Part shown: positions 8,140 through 17,807 of the stretch, one piece after another
Layout: each line of letters starts with the position of its first letter
Position numbering within the stretch: position 1 is the stretch's first letter
Source: Symplocastrum torsivum CPER-KK1
GTDB taxonomy: Bacteria; Cyanobacteriota; Cyanobacteriia; Cyanobacteriales; Coleofasciculaceae
DNA length: 64,000 nt
Direction of reading: 5' to 3'
Assembly: GCA_019358875.1 (NCBI GenBank)
Contig: JAHHIF010000012.1
Span: forward strand, 1 to 64,000
The notes under the pieces: model-generated
The model's database searches: none
What the model was told of the DNA's origin: nothing
What the model saw: only the letters and a program-made list of their open reading frames with translations
Translations under genes and position numbers: made by a program

Positions 8140-8290
8140 CAGCAGAAAAACCTAAACCCCAACCCCTTCCCACCTCTCCCTAGCCCTCTCCTACAAGGAG
8201 AGGGAAAAGGAATAATGTTTTTAGCTGGAAGGGGAGTAAGAATCAAAGCCTCACTCAAGAGTAGGAGAGAGGTTTTCCAGAGAGGTCAAA
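8140..8290. repeat. Dispersed repeat with CCCTCTCC/GGAGAGGG hairpin
   Basis: C-rich DNA (CCCCAACCCCTTCCCACC) leads into an 8-bp perfect stem, CCCTCTCC at 8184-8191 and GGAGAGGG at 8197-8204, with loop TACAA. The following A/G-rich sequence looks like decayed copies of the same unit. A relative lies at 57578-57668. Such elements are scattered between cyanobacterial genes. It lies downstream of ureA and may stop transcription from either side. Confidence 0.5.
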
Positions 8291-8376
8291 GTGTACCGCA
8301 TCCAACCGAGAACCGCTATATCCCAATCAAATTAGACAACGAGAACCCGATATCCTCATCAAGGTTCTGCTCTTGC

Positions 8377-8679
8377 CTAACGAATCGGGTCATGAACTGT
8401 AACTAGTTTTGTGCCATCAGGAAATGTGGCTTCTACCTGTACTTCTTGCACCATCTCTGGCACCCCTTCCATTACATCATCCCGCGTTAGTAATGTTGTG
8501 CCGTAACTCATTAAATCAGCTACAGTACGACCATCTCTGGCACCTTCCAAAATTGCTGCACTGATGTAGGCGATCGCTTCTGGATAGTTTAGTTTCAATC
8601 CTCTATCTTTACGTCGTTCTGCTAGCAAGGCAGCCGTGAAAATTAGCAGCTTATCTTTTTCCTGGGGCGATAGTTGCAT
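8377..8679 (-). CDS. ureA: Urease subunit gamma
   Basis: Full-length 100-residue urease gamma subunit, structural partner of UreB and the Ni-containing UreC in the enzyme that splits urea into ammonia and CO2. It starts [23 protein letters not shown] and shows the conserved [19 protein letters not shown] and [10 protein letters not shown] segments; it ends in the family's VTVHDPI. It lies 87 bp downstream of ureD on the same strand, the standard ureD-ureA order. Unusually no ureB follows: the downstream DNA holds a repeat and a decayed toxin-antitoxin pair, so the remaining urease genes must be elsewhere if urease is functional. Confidence 0.97.
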   Translation of the reverse strand: MQLSPQEKDKLLIFTAALLAERRKDRGLKLNYPEAIAYISAAILEGARDGRTVADLMSYGTTLLTRDDVMEGVPEMVQEVQVEATFPDGTKLVTVHDPIR

Positions 8680-8766
8680 TGTTCGATTTTTTAAATAAGT
8701 GTTAGAGGAAAGTGATTTTCATTGTTCATAGTGAGCAATTGCCTATAGCTATCCAATTCAAATCGT

Positions 8767-9651
8767 TCACATCTGCCAAACTCGCGGCTTGGTTACAGAA
8801 CGTCCTACAGAGGATAGACGTAGCAGTTGCCAAATATCCGTAAACCAGTTTCTCACCTCCAAGGTCGAAGCACCACGATATCGGCACACTAATCCTGAAA
8901 TTAGCTGAGTAACGCCTGCTTCTCCCTGACGTTCTTTAGAATTCCACAGAATTCTCGCTGTGTCTAGGATTTCTCTGGAAACAGGTTGCCCGATCCAAGA
9001 TAGGGTTGCCACAATCGGTTGTCCCGCTAAACCGTGAGGACTATTGATGATGTCTTCTCCCGCTGGTAGCCATTGCCGATCAATCCACAACGGCTGCCCT
9101 TGTTGCCAGACTTCGGTATGCGATCGCCATTCTCCTTGTAAGAAAGTTTCTCCTCTAGCACTCCGCCCAAATCGCGTAATTTCCCAGCCTAGCCAACTAG
9201 CCTGTGGTGCTAATTCTACCCGCAAATCCTGTTGGTAAATGGCACCATTGAACACAATTGTTTCCTGGGGTAACCACTCTAAATAAGCACCCGCCTCGAT
9301 TTGGAGTTTGATGGTTTGTCTCGCGTCTTGCCCATTGCTGCGATAGACTTTACTGGCGGCAGCAGTGGTGATTAAGGCTTGAGCGTTAGGTTTAAGGTGG
9401 ATAGTTTGAGCCAAGCGATCGCCTCCTACCATCCCCCCAGCCGTATGCAATACAACGCTATGACAAACCGCCTCTCCTTCTGGATAAAATGGGCGCTGTA
9501 CCTTCAAAGGCGATTGCACTTGGTTGTGAATTAGCTTCGTTGTGCCGTCGTTATGGACGTACACCAAATCCAAGCTGCCATGCCATCCCGTCGGGATTTG
9601 TGTGGCTTCACTTGCCTCTGTTGTTATCCGTACAGTTGTATCATCAGCCAT
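8767..9651 (-). CDS. ureD: Urease accessory protein UreD
   Basis: UreD/UreH scaffold protein of 294 residues. It binds the UreABC apoenzyme and, with UreF and UreG, delivers nickel to the active site. Family signatures are LVYVHNDGTTKLIHNQVQSPLKVQRPFYPEG, HTAGGMVGGDRL, TTAAASKVYRS and YLEWLPQETIVF. The start at 9651 overlaps the last codons of the aminotransferase gene by 8 bp, giving translational coupling, and ureA follows after 87 bp. The run aminotransferase-ureD-ureA is probably one transcript. UreE, F and G are not in this window. Confidence 0.95.
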   Translation of the reverse strand: MADDTTVRITTEASEATQIPTGWHGSLDLVYVHNDGTTKLIHNQVQSPLKVQRPFYPEGEAVCHSVVLHTAGGMVGGDRLAQTIHLKPNAQALITTAAASKVYRSNGQDARQTIKLQIEAGAYLEWLPQETIVFNGAIYQQDLRVELAPQASWLGWEITRFGRSARGETFLQGEWRSHTEVWQQGQPLWIDRQWLPAGEDIINSPHGLAGQPIVATLSWIGQPVSREILDTARILWNSKERQGEAGVTQLISGLVCRYRGASTLEVRNWFTDIWQLLRLSSVGRSVTKPRVWQM

Positions 9652-10852
9652 ACTGTAGGCATTGCCCAGCGTCGTAGCAGATCTTCGCTTGCTTAAAGCG
9701 ATTCAGAACCTCTTGAAGGCGATCGCATTCCGCAATCAAACTAATCCGCACATATCCCTCACCCGCTACACCAAAGGCATTTCCTGGCGTTACAACAACA
9801 CCTGTTTGCTGTAAAACATTAAGAGCAAAGTCAGTTGAACTTACTCCCACGGGACAAGGTACCCAAAGATACATTGTTGCTTTTGTTTTGGGCACATTCC
9901 AACCCAACTGCGCTAACCCATCAATCAGAAAATCACGACGACGACGGTAACGTGCTTGAACTTCATGCACATAGACATCCGGTAGCTGCAAGGCAGTTTC
10001 TGCCGCCGTTTGTAGGGCAGCAAAGATGCCATAATCCAAGTTTGTTTTTAACGTCCGTAGCCCTTGAATAATGTGGCGATTCCCGACAACGAAGCCGACA
10101 CGCCAACCTGCCATGTTGTAGGTTTTCGATAATGTATGGAACTCCACGCCAATTTCTTTAGCACCAGGAATTTCTAGCAAGCTAGTGGGCTGATAGCCAT
10201 CAAAAGCAAGTTCGGCATAACACAAGTCATGAACGAGCAAGATTTCGTACTTCCGGGCAAAAGCAACAATATCTTTGAAGAATTCACGCGGGGCTGTAGC
10301 GGCGGTGGGATTACTTGGATAGTTGAAATAGAGCATCTTCGCCCGTCTAGCAACATCTTCTGGAATCGCCCCTAAATCGATTAACCAGTCGTTTTCGGGT
10401 TTCAGAATTAGGCTGTGAATCGTACCACCCGCAATGAGTGGGCCTCTAAAATGAGCAGGATAGGCTGGACTAGGGACGAGAACTACGTCACCCGGATTGA
10501 TATACGCCAGAGCAAGATGAGTTAAGCCTTCCTTGGAACCCAACAAAGGTAAGGCTTCGCTATCGGGATCGAGTTCAACATCATAGCGACGGCGGTACCA
10601 ACTAGTAATCGCGCGGCGGAAACTAGCAGTCCCTTCAAAGGGAGGATAGCCATGATTCGCGGGATTTTTCAAAGCTCTAGTCGCGGCTTCAATCACAGGT
10701 TCAGGTGCCGGGCCATCGGGATTACCCATCCCTAAGTCAATTAAATCAAGTCCCTGCTCACGGGCACGCGCTTTCAGTTCATCTAAACGAGCAAACACAT
10801 AGGGTGGCAGTGCGCTCAGACGAGCGGCTGGGGTAATCCATTTAAGAGTCAT
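9644..10852 (-). CDS. Class I/II PLP aminotransferase, LL-diaminopimelate aminotransferase-like
   Basis: Fold-type I PLP aminotransferase of 402 residues. The PLP lysine lies in HTLSKTYNMAGWRVGF; GMGNPDGP is the N-terminal substrate loop, NYPSNPTAA the cofactor Asn/Pro region, and EGYVRISL carries the C-terminal substrate-binding Arg. It most resembles cyanobacterial proteins annotated aspartate aminotransferase or LL-diaminopimelate aminotransferase (DapL), which makes LL-diaminopimelate from tetrahydrodipicolinate and glutamate for lysine and peptidoglycan. Exact substrate cannot be read by eye, so no symbol is given. Its stop overlaps the ureD start by 8 bp, linking an amino-group enzyme with urease assembly. 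Confidence 0.88.
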   Translation of the reverse strand: MTLKWITPAARLSALPPYVFARLDELKARAREQGLDLIDLGMGNPDGPAPEPVIEAATRALKNPANHGYPPFEGTASFRRAITSWYRRRYDVELDPDSEALPLLGSKEGLTHLALAYINPGDVVLVPSPAYPAHFRGPLIAGGTIHSLILKPENDWLIDLGAIPEDVARRAKMLYFNYPSNPTAATAPREFFKDIVAFARKYEILLVHDLCYAELAFDGYQPTSLLEIPGAKEIGVEFHTLSKTYNMAGWRVGFVVGNRHIIQGLRTLKTNLDYGIFAALQTAAETALQLPDVYVHEVQARYRRRRDFLIDGLAQLGWNVPKTKATMYLWVPCPVGVSSTDFALNVLQQTGVVVTPGNAFGVAGEGYVRISLIAECDRLQEVLNRFKQAKICYDAGQCLQYG

Positions 10853-11185
10853 CAGAAGACAGGGCTTTTCTAAACAATCAAAATATTACTAAAGATGAAG
10901 ACACTGCAAGCAGTACTCTTACAGTCATCTTTGTGGTTCTAAAGTTTATCAACAAATACCTGGAAGCGTAACCCCATACCTTAAAACAAAGGGTGCAATT
11001 TGTCTAGTGAACAAGAAAGGCAGAAGGCAGAGGCTCCAGGGCAGAAGCACAAGGCAAAACCTCTACTTTAAACAGGGTGAAACCCGCTCTCTTTCTAGCT
11101 CACCGTTCAATTGGGTAGAAATTAAAATAAGTAGTAGAGCTTTCACAGAAGACAAGCATTGGTATTAGTACATCAGGAATAGTGT
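10853..11185. other. Intergenic region between divergent genes, no gene seen
   Basis: This 333-bp stretch separates the minus-strand aminotransferase from the plus-strand radical SAM gene and should hold both promoters. A purine-rich block (AAAGGCAGAAGGCAGAGGC) lies near its middle. I see no conserved small ORF, RNA or strong hairpin. Confidence 0.5.
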
Positions 11186-12385
11186 TTGGAGTCGAAGCAA
11201 CAGACAACTTGTGAGTCTCTAGTTAGTCTTGCTGCGCTTCAGGAGCGAGTACGTTGCCTGTTCCGATTAAGACAGTTACCAGAAAAGACGCGGAGAACTA
11301 TTTTGCTAAACACAACAGCAGATAAGCCTGAGTTAGGGTTGGAGACGCGATCGCCTAAGTTGTGGATGCCGGAGCGTGTCCTATTTACACCTGCTGCCTT
11401 AGCTGAACCATGGGGTCAGCAGATTCTAGAACGTGTAGAATCTCTAAATTTGCCGATTGAGGAGTTACGCCAAAATCGTTTGACAGGTTTACGTGGCGAT
11501 TCAGAGCGTGAAACTTACGACAAGAGTAAGCGTACCCTCGCCGTTGTCAATGCACCACCAAGCACCTTCAAACTCAGCCCCATCCCACCGTCGGCTGATT
11601 GGCAGTTTCACCTTGCCGAAGGCTGTCCTGCACACTGTCAATACTGCTATCTAGCTGGTAGCTTATCAGGGCCACCTGTCATTCGGGTTTTTGCGAACTT
11701 GCCGCAGATTTTGGCAAACTTGGCAGCTTATGAGACAAGCCAAGCCACGAGTTTCGAGGTAAGCTGCTATACTGACCCACTGGGCATTGAGCATCTAACC
11801 GGAAGCCTCGCTGAATGCATCCGTTACTTTGGAACACGGGAGTCTGGACATCTGCGTTGGGTGTCGAAGTTTGATGCAGTGGATGACCTCCTCGACTTGC
11901 CCCACAATGGTCACACGCGGTGTCGTTTGAGTGTTAATGCTGCCCCAGTTTCGGGTCGCTTTGAAGGCGGTACTGCCTCAGTAACGTCACGTCTTATGGC
12001 TTTGCGACAATTAGCCTTGCCCCGTTCACAAGGTGGTGGTGGCTATCCCGTAGGTTTAGTGATTGCTCCAATTATGCCTGTAGAGGATTGGGAGGAACAT
12101 TACACTCGTCTATTTGACCAAATTAGTGATGCGATCGCTTTTGATTGTGACCTGACGTTTGAGTTAATCTCCCACCGCTTCACACCTGGCTCAAAAGAGG
12201 TGTTGCAGACTTGGTACCCTCACACGAAATTGGACATGGACGAGTCAAAGCGTAGTGTTAAGCGTAATAAGTTTGGTGGCACAAAGTATGTCTACGATCC
12301 TGACACGATGAAGCGGCTGCGTCGCTTTTTCGAGAGCGAGATCGCACGGCGCTTTCCTAAGGCTCGTGTTCTTTACTGGACGTAG
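11186..12385 (+). CDS. Radical SAM protein, spore photoproduct lyase-like
   Basis: Radical SAM enzyme of 399 residues. The 4Fe-4S cluster motif CPAHCQYC (about residues 149-156) follows DWQFHLAEG, and ARVLYWT closes the protein. The layout, PERVLFTPAAL early, the cluster after a long lead, and a late KYVYD segment, matches the spore photoproduct lyase (SplB)-like family, found in many non-sporulating bacteria where its role is not established. A photolesion or other radical repair role is possible but unproven. The long form starts at TTG 11186. A shorter one at ATG 11366 (MPERVLFTP) is also reasonable, since strong conservation begins there. A hairpin at 12402-12421 lies just past the stop. 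Confidence 0.85.
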   Translation: MESKQQTTCESLVSLAALQERVRCLFRLRQLPEKTRRTILLNTTADKPELGLETRSPKLWMPERVLFTPAALAEPWGQQILERVESLNLPIEELRQNRLTGLRGDSERETYDKSKRTLAVVNAPPSTFKLSPIPPSADWQFHLAEGCPAHCQYCYLAGSLSGPPVIRVFANLPQILANLAAYETSQATSFEVSCYTDPLGIEHLTGSLAECIRYFGTRESGHLRWVSKFDAVDDLLDLPHNGHTRCRLSVNAAPVSGRFEGGTASVTSRLMALRQLALPRSQGGGGYPVGLVIAPIMPVEDWEEHYTRLFDQISDAIAFDCDLTFELISHRFTPGSKEVLQTWYPHTKLDMDESKRSVKRNKFGGTKYVYDPDTMKRLRRFFESEIARRFPKARVLYWT

Positions 12386-12401
12386 AAACCGCAGCAATTC
12401 A

Positions 12402-12421
12402 GGGCGCACCGCTGTGCGCCC
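12402..12421. terminator. Hairpin between convergent genes
   Basis: GGGCGCAC (12402-12409) pairs perfectly with GTGCGCCC (12414-12421) around loop CGCT, between the ends of two convergent genes, where a bidirectional transcription stop would be useful. No T-run follows. The sequence is nearly the palindrome found inside the MITE at 29299-29388, so it is probably a fragment of that dispersed family. Confidence 0.5.
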
Positions 12422-12457
12422 CTACGAGCTTCAATTGATTTGAAAGTTGTTATGAGT

Positions 12458-13966
12458 TTAGGGGAGCCAACGAGGCTGGAAGCCTGATAATAGTTGCTCT
12501 GGTTGTAGTTGAGCTGGGGGATTTGAGGATGTTGCCTCAACTAAGGGTAGCAGCCATAGTAGTCCTTGACCGATCGCTTGTCCTTCATTGGTTCTCAACA
12601 TATCAGTTGCGGAGGGCGGTCTAGTAACAACTTGGTCGAAAAGCAATGCTAAACCATCTGGAGAAAGACTCATCTGGATATCCCGTTGATTGGGAAGCAC
12701 TACTAACGGTTGCACAGGAGACTGGCTGCTGTCTTTAGTGTCTTTCAGGTCAATAGCAGCGAGGAAGGGTTCTTCCTGGTATTCTTCCCCTTGAATGAGT
12801 TGCGTGAGCAAGCAGTAGAGCTTTTCCTTGGTAGGAGTGAATTCACAACTTTGGATTGAACCTGTTGTGCGTAGTAGTTCTTTCTGAACGCCTTGGTTCG
12901 TTACCAAAAAGAGCGATCGCGTATAGTCGGTATTAAATTTCACCATTGTCGCGGCTGAACCATCCCTAGCAAAACTCAAAACCATCCCAAATTTTGGAAG
13001 AAAGTCTAGTGGTTTTGCCGCTGTAGTTAAGGGGAGAATCGCCACACCTTGTCCCTGAGCGATCGCAACGGATGAACTGTCAGGGGTAATCACAAAGTCA
13101 CCACCTGGCTGGTTTTCCAGGGGTCTTGGCTGAGCGTCAGGCTGTATGATCCACAGACCAAATTCACTAGGATTACGGCGATTCACGCGCTGGGCAACAA
13201 TTGTCTTCCCATCAGCGGACAAGTCAAATTTGAGATTTTGGTAGTCTTTGCTGTCCAAAACTAAATCCACCCTCCCCAGAGAGTTTGGCGAGGCTTCTGC
13301 TTGACCGGGGATTTGAAATGAAAGTCCTGTGGTGACGGTGTACAACTGTTGATTGAGTAAACCCTGTTCCTGATTTTTGCGATCGCTTGCTGCAAACAAC
13401 ACTCGATCCCCGTTTGGATAGGGCTTAAAGTCCATTACTACCAAATCTGGGGGAGTCAGAATCATTTTTTTCTGGGCGGTGAGGTTGTAGAGAATTAACC
13501 GTCCTTGCTCTTCTTTCTCCACCCCAATGTAAATAAATGCGCGATCGCGAGTCCGGAAAGAAGCGCTAAATGGCTCAATTAGCGTTCCTTTCCTCTGTAA
13601 TCCTGGAAATTGGTCTTTAGCCCCCTGCAATTGCACTTTATATTCCGTGCCATAGGGTACGGGAAACAGCGGCGTATAAGCCATCCGACGACCCGCCCAG
13701 CTAATTTTTCCGGGGAGAGGGGGAGTTATTTTTAGATTAGCTGCCACGCTGTCATGGTTCATCGGGCGGCTAAAGGTAAACGTAAACGCAGTATCCTGTG
13801 CCCCGACTTGTTTGTCCTGCCAACTGAAATCGCGCACACGAGGCGCTGTGTGATCGCCGCTCAATAGCAATATCCCAATGAGCAGGCTTAGTACTAGCAT
13901 TACGCCCAAAGCCACACGGTCAATGGGTTGAAGGAGTGTTTTTGCTGTCAAAGTTCTGCCTGACAT
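12458..13966 (-). CDS. Membrane-anchored Ig-like and beta-propeller-like protein
   Basis: A 502-residue protein with one N-terminal membrane helix (VALGVMLVLSLLIGILLLSG, about 18-37), so the body is probably periplasmic. Residues 40-135 look like a bacterial Ig-like (SbsA type) domain: FTFTFSRPMNHDSV, LKITPPLPGKISW and PYGTEYKVQL are its hallmark strands. The remaining 360 residues contain repeated short blades (FKPYPNGDRVLFAAS, DLSADGKTIVAQ, ITPDSSSVAIAQ, LSPDGLALLFD) typical of TolB/WD40-like propellers. Function is unknown; binding or envelope stress roles are possible. A TGATCGC or HIP1 motif occurs several times inside the gene. Confidence 0.75.
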   Translation of the reverse strand: MSGRTLTAKTLLQPIDRVALGVMLVLSLLIGILLLSGDHTAPRVRDFSWQDKQVGAQDTAFTFTFSRPMNHDSVAANLKITPPLPGKISWAGRRMAYTPLFPVPYGTEYKVQLQGAKDQFPGLQRKGTLIEPFSASFRTRDRAFIYIGVEKEEQGRLILYNLTAQKKMILTPPDLVVMDFKPYPNGDRVLFAASDRKNQEQGLLNQQLYTVTTGLSFQIPGQAEASPNSLGRVDLVLDSKDYQNLKFDLSADGKTIVAQRVNRRNPSEFGLWIIQPDAQPRPLENQPGGDFVITPDSSSVAIAQGQGVAILPLTTAAKPLDFLPKFGMVLSFARDGSAATMVKFNTDYTRSLFLVTNQGVQKELLRTTGSIQSCEFTPTKEKLYCLLTQLIQGEEYQEEPFLAAIDLKDTKDSSQSPVQPLVVLPNQRDIQMSLSPDGLALLFDQVVTRPPSATDMLRTNEGQAIGQGLLWLLPLVEATSSNPPAQLQPEQLLSGFQPRWLP

Positions 13967-14056
13967 TTTGATTCTAGGGATTGGTGTAAGTGGGTGTAAT
14001 TCAACGTCGCTATCACTTGGGCAATCATGGAAGCGCTTATCGTTGACAGATTATTG

Positions 14057-14368
14057 CTATTTTCCTCTGTTGACTGTCTCTACGCCCATAGTTGTGCCCG
14101 CCTCATAAAGAAATAAGCTTTGGTGCAGGGGAGAACAAACAATGAAAATCTCTTTTCCTAATTCTCTTTTCAAAGATGGATTTGCTTTCGGATGTCCCCC
14201 CGATAGAATACCTATGTTCACTACAAAATTGCCAATACGCTGTCTCTCCAACAGAGGAGGAAAATCTCTAGTTTCTACGTTTAACTGAAAGTCTAAGCGA
14301 TCGCCAAGATGAGCAATTGCTTGAAGTGTTCTCTGTCTCTCCTTAAAAGCTGTTACATATCTTCACGA
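14057..14368 (-). pseudogene. Open but start-less frame, possible gene remnant
   Basis: On the minus strand a frame stays open from about 14368 to TAG at 14057. It reads ...LQAIAHLGDRLDFQLNVETR, then DFPPLLERQRIGNFVVN and NPSLKRELGKEIFIVC. The only ATG (14251) is internal and lacks a convincing RBS. The sequence looks protein-like but I recognise no family. It is most likely a leftover gene fragment in a 748-bp intergenic region (13967-14714), whose other parts show nothing beyond AT-rich DNA before the kinase gene. Confidence 0.25.
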
Positions 14369-14714
14369 TTTCTTTGCATAGGGAACATATTTTTACATAG
14401 TTAGTGCAATATATTAATGAATAAAAATTAAGTTTGCACTTGCAGCTTGAAACATCAAGGGTTCAGTAAAAGCGGCTTCCCTGTCGTTGAAACAAGATAA
14501 AACACTCCTCAATACGGTTCACGAGCGAGGAGTAACTTCACTACAAGCCAGTATTAAAACTTTACATTTTTCAGGTACTGAGTAGTTGTTTATACCTACT
14601 CTGTATGGATTCTATCTTCCGAGGTATTAACTTATCTTTATATTTATTTAAGTTATGAGAAAAATAGAGATAAATAACTAACTTGGCTCATTTTCCTTTA
14701 CCTGATCTACTCCT

Positions 14715-17700
14715 ATGAAATCGATGGCAAGGCAACAAGCCAGTTATGGCACGTTAGAGGCTCAGCAATTGAATAATTTAAATTCAGGTGCCCTCTGGCT
14801 CTATGACCATGCCTTAGCTGCTATTAAGGGTGGCATTGTCATCACGGATGCTCGTAAGCGTGACAATCCAATCATCTACTGTAATGCGGCTTTCCTTGAA
14901 ATTACAGGGTATTCCTACGACGAAGTGATCGGTCGTAACTGTCGTTTTTTGCAAGGTCTAGATACTGACCAAGATAGCGTTAAGCAAATACGTCAGGCGA
15001 TACGAGCGGGGCGAGACTGCCAAGTTGTATTACAAAATTACCGGAAAGACGGCACAGCCTTCTGGAATGAACTCAAGATTTCGCCAGTCCGAGACGCGAA
15101 TGGCTCTTTAACACACTTTATTAGCCTTCTGTCTGACATTACAGAGCGAAAGCTTGCCCAAGAGAGACAGCAGTTGATGCAGTTCTCACTTGAAAACGCG
15201 GCTGATGCCGTGTTCTACATTCGTCCGGATGCAAAATTCTTCTACGTGAATGAAGCGGCGTGCAAATCGTTAGGGTATTCCCGTGAAGAACTACTGACGA
15301 TGAACCTGCCTGATATTAACCCAGGATTTCCCGTAGAAATTTGGCGTGAGCATTGGGAAGACGTTAAGCAACATGGCTCGTTCACCCTCGAAACTCAGCA
15401 TCGAACCAAAGACGGTCGGTTAATTCCCGTAGAAATCACACTAAACTACCTCAAATTCAACGATCAAGAGTACAGTTGCGCGTTTGCGCGTGATATTAGC
15501 CACCGCAAACACAAAGACGCGGCTTTAAAAAAGAGTGAAGAGCAATACCGCACTCTCGCGAAAAATTTCCCCAATGGGGCAGTGTTACTCTTTGACCGAG
15601 ATTTACGCTATTTAATTGCAGAAGGAGTTGAGCTAGCTAGCGTTGGGCATTCAAAGGAGTCACTGGAAGGAAAGACGCTATGGGATGCCTTTGCACCAGA
15701 AGTCTGTCAAGCCTTTGAACCAGCGTATCGAGGCGCACTGGCAGGAGAGACTACGACATTTGAGTTCCCTTATGGCGATCGCGTTTACCTTGTTTTTATC
15801 TTGCCAGTAACCAACGAAGAGGGGGAAATCTCTGCGGGTATGGTGATGACCCAAAACATTACCAAACTTAAGCAAGCAGAACAAGATTTGCGGCGTAGCA
15901 ATGCCTTAATGAAGGCACAACAAGACTCGGCACTGGATGGAATCTTAGTCATTGACGAAAAAAGAACGCTCACGAGTTACAACCGTCGATTCTGTGAAAT
16001 GTGGGGAATCCCTGAAACTGTAAGGCATTCAGAGGATAAAACAACACTCCTCAACTACATGCTGCCTTTGATCACTCAGCCACAAAAGGTTTTCAGCCAC
16101 GTAGAGTATCTTGAGCAGCATCCTACCCTGATTAGCCGTGATGAAATTTACCTGAATAACGGACGAGTTTTTGATTGTTATTCCTCTCCAGTCCTATCAT
16201 CTAGTGGTGAGTGCTACGGTCGAATCTGGTCGTTCCGCGATATTACAGAGCGAAAGCAGACTGAAGCCAAGCTACGACAGCAAGCAGAAAGAGAGCGACT
16301 ACTTGGGGGGATGAATCAGCGCATCCGCCAGTCTTTGAACCTGACGCAAGTTCTCAATACTGCTGTTGCGGAAGTGCGACAATTTTTGAAATGCGATCGC
16401 ACATTGATTTACCGCTTTCACCCAGATTGGAGTGGAACAGTCGAGGTGGAGTCAGTTGCTCCAGGGTGGATACCAGCGCTGGGAACAACAATAGAAGATA
16501 CCTGTTTTAAGGAAAATAAAGCCCTTTTCTACCAACGGGGTGGAATTCGAGCAACTCAGGATATTTACAAGGCGGGTTTAAGCCCCTGCCATATTAGATT
16601 ACTAGAACGGTTCCAAGTTAGATCTAGCCTGGTTGTGCCTATCCTACAAGGAGATCAGCTTTGGGGACTGATGATTGCCTATCAATGCTCTAGTCCTCGG
16701 CAGTGGCAGGAATCAGAAGTAGAACTACTCAAACAGTTGAGTATCCAGTTAGGGATTGCCATTCAGCAAGCGGCTTTGTTTGAGCAAGTTGCTGATGAAC
16801 TGAAGGAGCGAAAAGCGGCAGAAGCTGCCTTGCGACGGTCAAAAACTGCGTTGAAAAAGCAAGCGACTCAGCTAAAAGCCACCCTCCAAGAACTTCAGCA
16901 AGCTCAAATGCAGCTAATTCAGACGGAGAAAATGTCAAGTTTAGGGCAGTTGGTTGCGGGTGTTGCCCATGAAATTAATAATCCAGTGACCTTCATTTAT
17001 GGCAATATTGCTCACGCTAATCAATATGCTCATGACTTGCTGGAATTGGTACAGCTCTATGCGAAGCACTGTCCCAAACCTGCACCGGAAGTTGAAGACT
17101 TAATTGAGGCAATTGATTTAGAGTTTTTGATGGAAGATTTCCCCAAACTCCTAAGCTCAATGAATATGGGAGTCAACCGCATCCACCAAATAGTCCTTAG
17201 CTTGAAAAATTTCTCGCGGTTGGATGAAGCGGAACGTAAACCTGTTGATATTCATGAAGGACTGGAGAACACGCTTTTGATTTTGCAACACCGCTTAAAG
17301 CCAGAAGCAGCTAATATCCAATTGATTAGGGAGTATGGAAACTTGCCGCCAGTAGAGTGCTATCCAGGGCAACTCAACCAAGTTTTTATGAATATTCTCA
17401 ATAATGCGATCGATGCCCTGGAAAAGTCTGATTGTAGCCATGCTGATTCAAGTCATACAAATTTTAGATCTGGCGTAATTCAGTGTAATACTAGAACTAT
17501 TAAAATCTCTACTGAGATTGTAGAGTGTTCAGAGGCCGATCCATCCAGATCTCAAGAACCTGGAAGCAATCAATGCGCTGTCATACGGATTGCCGACAAT
17601 GGGCCTGGTATTCCAAAAGATGCTAGGAAGCGAATTTTTGACCCCTTCTTCACCACAAAACCTGTGGGCGAAGGTACAGGCTTGGGGCTATCAATCAGCT

Positions 17701-17807
17701 ATCAAATTATTGTCGAAAAGCATGGAGGGCAATTGTTATGCATTACAGAACCTGGAAAAGGGACAGAGTTTATTGTTGAAATTCCGCTTACACCCTCCAA
17801 ATTGTAA
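14715..17807 (+). CDS. LOV/PAS/GAF sensor histidine kinase
   Basis: A 1030-residue soluble multi-sensor kinase. PAS-1 (about 35-145) is a LOV domain: GRNCRFLQG puts the photoactive cysteine at Cys76, followed by NYRKDGTAFWNELK, so blue-light sensing through flavin is expected. Three more PAS domains span about 150-515. A GAF domain (about 535-700) has the cyanobacteriochrome-like Cys-His pair at 625-626 (LSPCHIRLLERF), a candidate bilin site. A coiled coil leads to HisKA with His752 (GVAHEINNP), then the ATPase domain with N-box FMNILNNAIDAL, G1 DNGPGIP and G2 GEGTGLGLSIS. An insert lies between N and G1 boxes. No receiver is fused or adjacent. A c-di-GMP enzyme gene follows 255 bp downstream. 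Confidence 0.92.
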   Translation: MKSMARQQASYGTLEAQQLNNLNSGALWLYDHALAAIKGGIVITDARKRDNPIIYCNAAFLEITGYSYDEVIGRNCRFLQGLDTDQDSVKQIRQAIRAGRDCQVVLQNYRKDGTAFWNELKISPVRDANGSLTHFISLLSDITERKLAQERQQLMQFSLENAADAVFYIRPDAKFFYVNEAACKSLGYSREELLTMNLPDINPGFPVEIWREHWEDVKQHGSFTLETQHRTKDGRLIPVEITLNYLKFNDQEYSCAFARDISHRKHKDAALKKSEEQYRTLAKNFPNGAVLLFDRDLRYLIAEGVELASVGHSKESLEGKTLWDAFAPEVCQAFEPAYRGALAGETTTFEFPYGDRVYLVFILPVTNEEGEISAGMVMTQNITKLKQAEQDLRRSNALMKAQQDSALDGILVIDEKRTLTSYNRRFCEMWGIPETVRHSEDKTTLLNYMLPLITQPQKVFSHVEYLEQHPTLISRDEIYLNNGRVFDCYSSPVLSSSGECYGRIWSFRDITERKQTEAKLRQQAERERLLGGMNQRIRQSLNLTQVLNTAVAEVRQFLKCDRTLIYRFHPDWSGTVEVESVAPGWIPALGTTIEDTCFKENKALFYQRGGIRATQDIYKAGLSPCHIRLLERFQVRSSLVVPILQGDQLWGLMIAYQCSSPRQWQESEVELLKQLSIQLGIAIQQAALFEQVADELKERKAAEAALRRSKTALKKQATQLKATLQELQQAQMQLIQTEKMSSLGQLVAGVAHEINNPVTFIYGNIAHANQYAHDLLELVQLYAKHCPKPAPEVEDLIEAIDLEFLMEDFPKLLSSMNMGVNRIHQIVLSLKNFSRLDEAERKPVDIHEGLENTLLILQHRLKPEAANIQLIREYGNLPPVECYPGQLNQVFMNILNNAIDALEKSDCSHADSSHTNFRSGVIQCNTRTIKISTEIVECSEADPSRSQEPGSNQCAVIRIADNGPGIPKDARKRIFDPFFTTKPVGEGTGLGLSISYQIIVEKHGGQLLCITEPGKGTEFIVEIPLTPSKL

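Noticed and set aside
8215..8406. 63-codon plus-strand frame overlapping the ureA end
   Set aside because: It reads through a dispersed repeat and the antisense of ureA; no RBS or protein-like pattern.
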